This document shows, piece after piece, positions 62,390 to 64,000 of a stretch of 64,000 nt of DNA. The position numbers and the translations under genes are program-made. The DNA comes from Nostoc sp. 'Lobaria pulmonaria (5183) cyanobiont'. Lineage in GTDB: Bacteria; Cyanobacteriota; Cyanobacteriia; Cyanobacteriales; Nostocaceae. The notes under the pieces were generated by a model. That model worked only from the letters and a program-made list of their open reading frames with translations. It made no database searches and was not told the DNA's origin. The stretch lies in the NCBI RefSeq assembly GCF_002949795.1, contig NZ_CP026692.1:1547501-1611500 (forward strand), given 5' to 3'. Each line of letters starts with the position of its first letter. The first letter of the stretch is position 1.

Positions 62390-63115
62390 TTAATAGCAAC
62401 CTTGACGCAGTAAATTGCTAATTTCGCCGTGACAGTGTTCCGTCAGTTCAGCCACAACAGTTCTGGCTTGTTTGCCATGATATTTTTTATGATGTTGGGG
62501 CGTAATCCAATAAGGACGACCGATTAACACTGCAACCCGACGATAAATTACCAAAGGATGCCAACCACTTTGATTAAATAAAGGTTCTGAAGGGTCGAAT
62601 ACACTCAAAAGCCTTAAAGGGAAGCCATTGGTGTTTACCTCTTCTAAGGAGGCGATCGCGATCGGCAAAATAGCTAAATCCTGCACATTCGCTCGTAATG
62701 CCAAATGGGCAAATCCCCGCTGAAACTCACCCACCTGGTTTGGCTGAGTAAATTTCACCATTGGTGCAGTCCCTTCTGGAAATACTCCCACCATCTGCTT
62801 GGACTGCAATAGCACCTGCGACTGCAAAAAAAAGCTTTGCAGGCGGTTTTGAGTTTCTTCCAAAGGAAAACACCCCAATTGACCGATGACAATCTCCCGC
62901 ATAACTGGGACTTGTCCCATGTAGTGATGGCAAGCAAAGCGAATTGGACTCGATAATGCCGCCATTAAAATCAGTGCATCCATAAAGCTGCGATGATTGC
63001 TGACTACTAAGACGCTGGCATCCTGGGGAATACGGTCTTCGTAATAGCGGAACATTTGCGTTGAGAATGCCGCCACCAAAGCGCGAGAAATCTCTAGGGG
63101 GCTATTTCCACTCAT
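62390..63115 (-). CDS. PlsC-like acyltransferase
   Basis: This 241-residue protein has the acyltransferase motif NHRSFMDALI (His41, Asp46), GCFPLEETQNR as motif II and VFPEGTAP as motif III, and a proline-containing LAILPIAIAS as motif IV. It probably acylates a lysophospholipid or similar acceptor. It differs clearly from the plsC at 47.7 kb, so the genome has at least two such enzymes. The adjoining alpha/beta hydrolase suggests lipid or pigment-ester turnover. Confidence 0.82.
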   Translation of the reverse strand: MSGNSPLEISRALVAAFSTQMFRYYEDRIPQDASVLVVSNHRSFMDALILMAALSSPIRFACHHYMGQVPVMREIVIGQLGCFPLEETQNRLQSFFLQSQVLLQSKQMVGVFPEGTAPMVKFTQPNQVGEFQRGFAHLALRANVQDLAILPIAIASLEEVNTNGFPLRLLSVFDPSEPLFNQSGWHPLVIYRRVAVLIGRPYWITPQHHKKYHGKQARTVVAELTEHCHGEISNLLRQGCY

Positions 63116-63477
63116 ACCTAATCAATATATTTTCCGGTAAATATGGCAATTTGTCTTAATTTTAGTTTTACATTTCTTTACTATTGTCATGACCGTCTTA
63201 AGATAGAAATATCTAATCTCCAAAAGTAACTAGATTTTCTGGGTTCTCAATTATGTATTCTTGAACACAAGAATATCTAATAGAAACTATTCAAAAAAAT
63301 TATGATTAGTTAATTTCCATTTTTTAGGTAAAAATGAGTTTAATTGATGCATATTACCAAATAATTTTTCACCTAATAAATTTGCTATGATGAAGACTTT
63401 ATTGGAAAAAATAGGAGTTATATTGTATAATTGCGTGGTTTTGCCGCCAAAAGCTAATAAGTTAATTTTTATTTTGC
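63116..63477. other. Divergent intergenic region before metG
   Basis: AT-rich region between the PlsC-like gene (minus) and metG (plus), likely with promoters for both. A minus-strand frame at 63287-63508 has no protein-like features. I see no repeat or RNA. Confidence 0.55.
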
Positions 63478-64000
63478 ATGAATCTAGTGAATAAAACAGA
63501 ATTGACATTTGCGCTGACTACACCCTTATATTATGTAAACGATGTCCCTCATATAGGCAGTGCTTATACGACGATCGCAGCCGACGTAGTAGCACGATTT
63601 CACAGGTTACTAGGGCATCGGGTATTACTAATTACAGGTACAGATGAACATGGGCAAAAAATTCAGCGCTCAGCAGAAAGTTTAGGGAAAGCACCACAAG
63701 AGTTTTGCGATGAAATTGTCCCTAGTTTCATGAGTTTATGGCAATTATTAGACATTCAATACGATCGCTTTAGTCGGACTACTGCACCTCGTCATGAAGC
63801 GATCGTTAAAGAATTCTTTGAGCGAGTCTGGGAATCTGGTGATATCTACCAAGGACAACAACAAGGATGGTACTGCGTATCCTGCGAAGAATTCAAAGAA
63901 GAACGGGATCTGCTAGAAGGACACCGTTGCCCAATTCATACTAATAAAGAAGTGGAGTGGCGAGACGAACAAAACTATTTTTTCCGCTTATCCAAATATC
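63478..64000 (+). CDS. metG: Methionyl-tRNA synthetase, N-terminal part
   Basis: The gene runs off the right edge after 174 codons. ATG 63478 opens a frame with LTFALTTPLYYVNDVPHIGS, the class I HIGH-type motif of MetRS (His25), then TGTDEHGQKIQRSAES, FCDEIVPSFMSLWQLLDI and a zinc-knuckle-like stretch WYCVSCEEF with CPIH. DRFSRTTAPRHE and DEQNYFFRLSKY are also characteristic. It charges methionine onto initiator and elongator tRNA. GTG 63487 is an alternative start. Confidence 0.95.
   Translation, partial: MNLVNKTELTFALTTPLYYVNDVPHIGSAYTTIAADVVARFHRLLGHRVLLITGTDEHGQKIQRSAESLGKAPQEFCDEIVPSFMSLWQLLDIQYDRFSRTTAPRHEAIVKEFFERVWESGDIYQGQQQGWYCVSCEEFKEERDLLEGHRCPIHTNKEVEWRDEQNYFFRLSKY

Noticed and set aside
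63287-63508. Minus-strand 73-codon frame overlapping the start of metG
   Set aside because: It overlaps a strongly supported gene and has no recognisable motif.
1-64000. tRNA, rRNA or transposase genes
   Set aside because: I looked for T-loop-like GTTCGAATC segments, rRNA sequence and transposase-like catalytic motifs and found none that I could support.

Overview
The window is chromosomal DNA of a filamentous, heterocyst-type cyanobacterium (Nostocales, most likely Nostoc or a close relative). This rests on the many HIP1 octamers (GCGATCGC), cyanobacterial marker families (DUF4335/DUF3038, DUF2997, Ycf35, DUF2288, a CAAD domain in valyl-tRNA synthetase, a giant kinase/ATPase/histidine-kinase hybrid) and the heptameric tandem repeats and short palindromic repeats typical of Nostoc genomes. 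No rRNA gene, tRNA gene, CRISPR array or insertion-sequence transposase was found.

Layout. 0-4.3 kb: a defence-like block on the minus strand with a GNAT-PIN-GNAT-like-PUA multidomain protein, a small ASCH protein, McrB and the first codons of McrC. 4.6-8.2 kb: a dienelactone hydrolase, an AmpG-like permease with a BadF-type sugar kinase, and a GxxExxY gene bracketed by inverted repeats. 8.2-11.8 kb: valS with a membrane-anchoring CAAD domain and a coiled-coil protein. 11.9-19 kb: a 1470-residue RTX exoprotein, a TIGR03032 protein, a non-coding stretch with decayed sequence, and cysC. 19-26.4 kb: an ABC1/UbiB kinase, recN and the iron-uptake operon efeU-efeO-efeB. 27 kb: a small protein made of 13-residue repeats. 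28-31.2 kb: an ABC exporter/MarR/MFS operon whose ABC permease has lost its N-terminal part. 31.3-34.1 kb: toxin-antitoxin pairs and decayed DUF6883/DUF4926 genes. 34.2-40.3 kb: a methyltransferase and tyrosine phosphatase, DUF2997-ycf35-ferredoxin, YiaAB, and the DUF4335/DUF3038 pair. 41-46 kb: a ModA-like binding protein with a PEP-CTERM-like tail, a Uma2 gene between palindromic repeats, and mutS2. 46-58.9 kb: AI-2E family permease, plsC, the giant sensor kinase, fabD-fabH-plsX and pepA. 59-64 kb: an array of covarying hairpins, an EcsC-like protein, a stop-interrupted PIN-like toxin remnant with a partner, an alpha/beta hydrolase, a second PlsC-like acyltransferase and the start of metG.

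How genes work together. PlsX, FabH and FabD, and PlsC nearby, cover early fatty-acid and phospholipid synthesis. EfeU, EfeO and EfeB form one ferrous-iron/haem uptake system. The permease and sugar kinase probably import and phosphorylate a cell-wall amino sugar. McrBC and the ASCH/GNAT-PIN pair look like a defence island. The best candidates for undescribed biology are the GNAT-PIN-PUA/ASCH pair, the 13-residue repeat protein with its paired upstream motif, the six-unit hairpin array with compensatory changes, and the inverted-repeat-bracketed GxxExxY cassette. All functional statements are inferred from reading the sequence by eye; no database search was run.
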